This document shows positions 41,056 through 43,041 of a stretch of 43,041 nucleotides of DNA, piece by piece; within the stretch, counting starts at the first letter, position 1; every line of letters starts with the position of its first letter. Under the pieces are notes generated by a model. The model was not told the DNA's origin. It ran no database searches and saw nothing but the letters and a program-made list of their open reading frames with translations. The stretch is from an uncultured Saprospiraceae bacterium. GTDB taxonomy: Bacteria; Bacteroidota; Bacteroidia; Chitinophagales; Saprospiraceae. The position numbers were made by a program, and so were the translations under genes. The stretch spans positions 1 through 43,041 of the forward strand of contig CAKZVK010000081.1 of NCBI GenBank assembly GCA_937921825.1, in the 5' to 3' direction.

Positions 41056-43041
41056 CTAGATATTCGGTTCTATGTGCTTGCAGATAGTAAAGTAAAAGGT
41101 CGCTCCTTTGCCTAGTTCAGATTCTACCCAGATGTCACCATTATGTTGTTCGACTATTTTCTTGCAGATAGATAACCCTATACCCGTACCCTTAAACTTA
41201 TTTTCACTGTGAAGCTTCTTGAACATTAAGAAGATTTCCCTAAGGTACTGCGGCTCTATTCCTATTCCATGATCCTTTACTGAGAAAGTAAATTTGCTGT
41301 CTGACTCTTGATAGTCAACTGTCACAAAAGGCGTCTCCCCTTCCTTATAGAACTTCATCCCATTCATGATTAGGTTCTGGAAAATTTGTCTGATTCTGGA
41401 AGCATCTGCAACCATTGTCTCCGGCAGTTTCACGATTTCTACTTTTCCTTTGACAGCTTCTACGGGTTCGCTCACTTCTATGAGCAAATGGTTAATGAGC
41501 TTGGGCAGATCGACATTCTCAAACTCTATCGCCTGCGTATTAATTCTAGAGAACGACAGTAGATCATCAATGAGTACTTGCATGTTAGTACTAGCAGTGA
41601 TAATTATATCCAAGAACCTGGCATTCTTATCCTCAAGAGAATTGCCGACATTATTCCTCAGTAACTGAGCAAAACTTATAACGGATCTAATAGGAGCCTT
41701 GAGATCATGTGAAGCGATGTATGCAAAGTTTTCCAATTGAAGATTACTCTCTATGTACTTCTTCATCTCTTCATTCTTAGCATTGAGAACTTCTAGCTGA
41801 TCCTGTATAATCTGCTTTTGCTTAACCTCATCTGTAACATTTCTGTAGTTCTTAATCATGTAGACTAGATTATCGAACTGGAACATTTTCTGAGAGGCCA
41901 CTACATCACAACAACCTGATTCATGCTCAAATCTATACTCTATTTTAGTATTGCCTTCCTTTATAGTATCTACTACTACTTTCCTTATGACGTCTAGACT
42001 CTTAGAGCCGTCCCTTTGGAATTCTGGCGAGATAGAAAGTAGATCATCTTCTCTATCAAATAATCTATCAGAGGTACTACCTACTATTTTTTTCATCTGC
42101 TCATTTCTTACGATGAGCTGCCCATCTACTATATAACCATCCTGGGCCTTGTATTTGATGATATCTATACCATCAAAACTATTATGAATCAGAGCCTCAT
42201 AGATGGAAGATTTCTCTTCTATGAGAATATTCTTTTGTATAGATTCTGTCTCATCAGATATCATAATATATACTAAGCTAGACTCCTGAATAGCTCTAAC
42301 CACATTTAGTTTAGTATATCTTTCAAAGCCGTCAGATTGCTTTACTATAAATAACTGATTTTCGATTTTTTCATCATTTTCTATGGCAGATTTAATCTTG
42401 GCTACCAATTTGTGCTGATCTACCTTAGGAAGATGATTAGTAAACTGAGGAAACAAATCTAAATCCTTGGTTTCTAACAGCTTCTCTCTAGTCTTATCAA
42501 ATAGCTTTACCGCTGCATTATTACAATCATTGATTGCTCCTGTTTTGAAATCGTAGACAAGAATGGCATTTTCTGTATTGGCAAATAATGAGTTGTAATT
42601 ACCCTCTGAAACGATCAATCTTTTTTCTGCTTCTCTTTCTTTTGTAACGTCCAGAAAGGATAAGAAAATTTCTTTGGGCTCACCATTTTCATCACTCAAT
42701 AGAGTCGCAATACCTTCTAGGAAAATATCTTCCCCTCTCTGATTTTTTGCTTCTACACTGGCCCATGCTTCACTCTCTCTATTCATTAGTTTTTGTAGAC
42801 CGTTGATTAGGGCAGCATGAGAGTCTTTATTGACGAAATCTGTAATTGGTCTACCTATGACTTCATCGGCACTTAGTCCATAGATCTGTTCTCCTCTTGG
42901 AGATACATAATTGATTATTCCTTGAGTGCTTACTCTTAATAGAGCAAAGGGAGAATGTTCTATAAGAGTCCTAAACTGATACTCTCTGAGTTCTAAATTC
43001 TCCTTTGCTTTTTTGACTTCGGTAATTTCTCTACTGACCTC
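41056..43041 (-). CDS. Multi-PAS sensor histidine kinase (5' end outside the window)
   Basis: The frame is open to the window edge, so at least 661 residues are visible and the N-terminus is missing. In order: the tail of one PAS/PAC (EVSREITEVKKAKENLELRE); a PAS with QFRTLIEHSPFALLRVSTQG and YGLSADEVIGRPITDF, with its PAC at FLSFLDVTKEREAEKRLI; a PAS at YNSLFANTENAILVYDFKTG; and a further PAS ending IKNYRNVTDEVKQKQII. Then a coiled coil, the H box FAYIASHDLKAPIRSVISFA (His near visible residue 445), N box QNLIMNGMKFY, and G boxes VKDHGIGIEP and KGTGIGLSICKKIVEQHNG. There is no receiver or DNA-binding tail. An internal ATG at 42786 is not the true start. It ends 12 bases from the convergent response regulator. 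Confidence 0.92.
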   Translation of the reverse strand, partial: EVSREITEVKKAKENLELREYQFRTLIEHSPFALLRVSTQGIINYVSPRGEQIYGLSADEVIGRPITDFVNKDSHAALINGLQKLMNRESEAWASVEAKNQRGEDIFLEGIATLLSDENGEPKEIFLSFLDVTKEREAEKRLIVSEGNYNSLFANTENAILVYDFKTGAINDCNNAAVKLFDKTREKLLETKDLDLFPQFTNHLPKVDQHKLVAKIKSAIENDEKIENQLFIVKQSDGFERYTKLNVVRAIQESSLVYIMISDETESIQKNILIEEKSSIYEALIHNSFDGIDIIKYKAQDGYIVDGQLIVRNEQMKKIVGSTSDRLFDREDDLLSISPEFQRDGSKSLDVIRKVVVDTIKEGNTKIEYRFEHESGCCDVVASQKMFQFDNLVYMIKNYRNVTDEVKQKQIIQDQLEVLNAKNEEMKKYIESNLQLENFAYIASHDLKAPIRSVISFAQLLRNNVGNSLEDKNARFLDIIITASTNMQVLIDDLLSFSRINTQAIEFENVDLPKLINHLLIEVSEPVEAVKGKVEIVKLPETMVADASRIRQIFQNLIMNGMKFYKEGETPFVTVDYQESDSKFTFSVKDHGIGIEPQYLREIFLMFKKLHSENKFKGTGIGLSICKKIVEQHNGDIWVESELGKGATFYFTICKHIEPNI

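Overview
The window reads as a piece of chromosome from an aerobic Bacteroidota, possibly of the Saprospiria type; the class is inference. The signs are: a type IX secretion C-terminal tail (gene ending at 2555), a TAnnTTTG -7 promoter element close to at least six start codons, no obvious Shine-Dalgarno sequences, the DUF3822-rsmD pair, a long NusB, a ~2,000-residue alpha-2-macroglobulin-like protein, and the menaquinone gene menA. The sequence is AT-rich and mostly housekeeping. I see no rRNA, tRNA, CRISPR array, integrase, transposase or phage gene.

Layout. 1-4,755: a gene fragment leaving the window, an enoyl-CoA hydratase coupled to a polysaccharide flippase, then a small accessory patch holding a 5'-truncated T9SS protein, a two-hairpin palindromic element, a strong terminator, an orphan lipoprotein and a small secreted protein. 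4,756-10,223 (minus): a five-gene operon of membrane-anchored protein, DUF3822, rsmD, argS and glnS. 10,443-12,159: tsaD convergent with a DUF697/SHOCT protein, the two ending in a shared heptad-repeat hairpin. 12,258-25,347 (minus): guaA, LpoA-like lipoprotein, trmH, mmcQ-like and FAD oxidoreductase, tightly coupled, followed by the A2M-like giant, menA and a membrane glycosyltransferase. 25,458-27,973 (minus): OmpA-like protein, nusB and a Nudix hydrolase. 27,995-30,617 (plus): pyrE, an M42 aminopeptidase and a UbiA-like membrane protein. 30,606-33,376 (minus): M20 peptidase, FKBP isomerase and trmD. 33,493-34,602 (plus): a membrane-bound AraC regulator. 34,599-37,618 (minus): prolyl oligopeptidase and the c-di-AMP synthase cdaA. 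37,699-38,904 (plus): a secreted protein and miaE. 38,937-39,965 (minus): a desaturase resembling eukaryotic dihydroceramide delta-4 desaturase. 40,081-43,041: a response regulator convergent with a multi-PAS histidine kinase that runs off the window.

Themes. RNA metabolism and translation dominate: GlnRS, ArgRS, RsmD, TsaD, TrmH, TrmD, MiaE and NusB. Nucleotide synthesis (guaA, pyrE), envelope and surface work (flippase, glycosyltransferase, A2M, lipoproteins, OmpA-like) and signalling (c-di-AMP, two-component, AraC) make up most of the rest.

The items most worth following up are the DEGS-like desaturase, the apparent frameshift at a 7-A run at the start of cdaA, the Gly replacing the motif IV Asp of RsmD, and the truncated T9SS gene next to a palindromic element. 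I did not find a recognisable multi-gene novel defence or secretion system.
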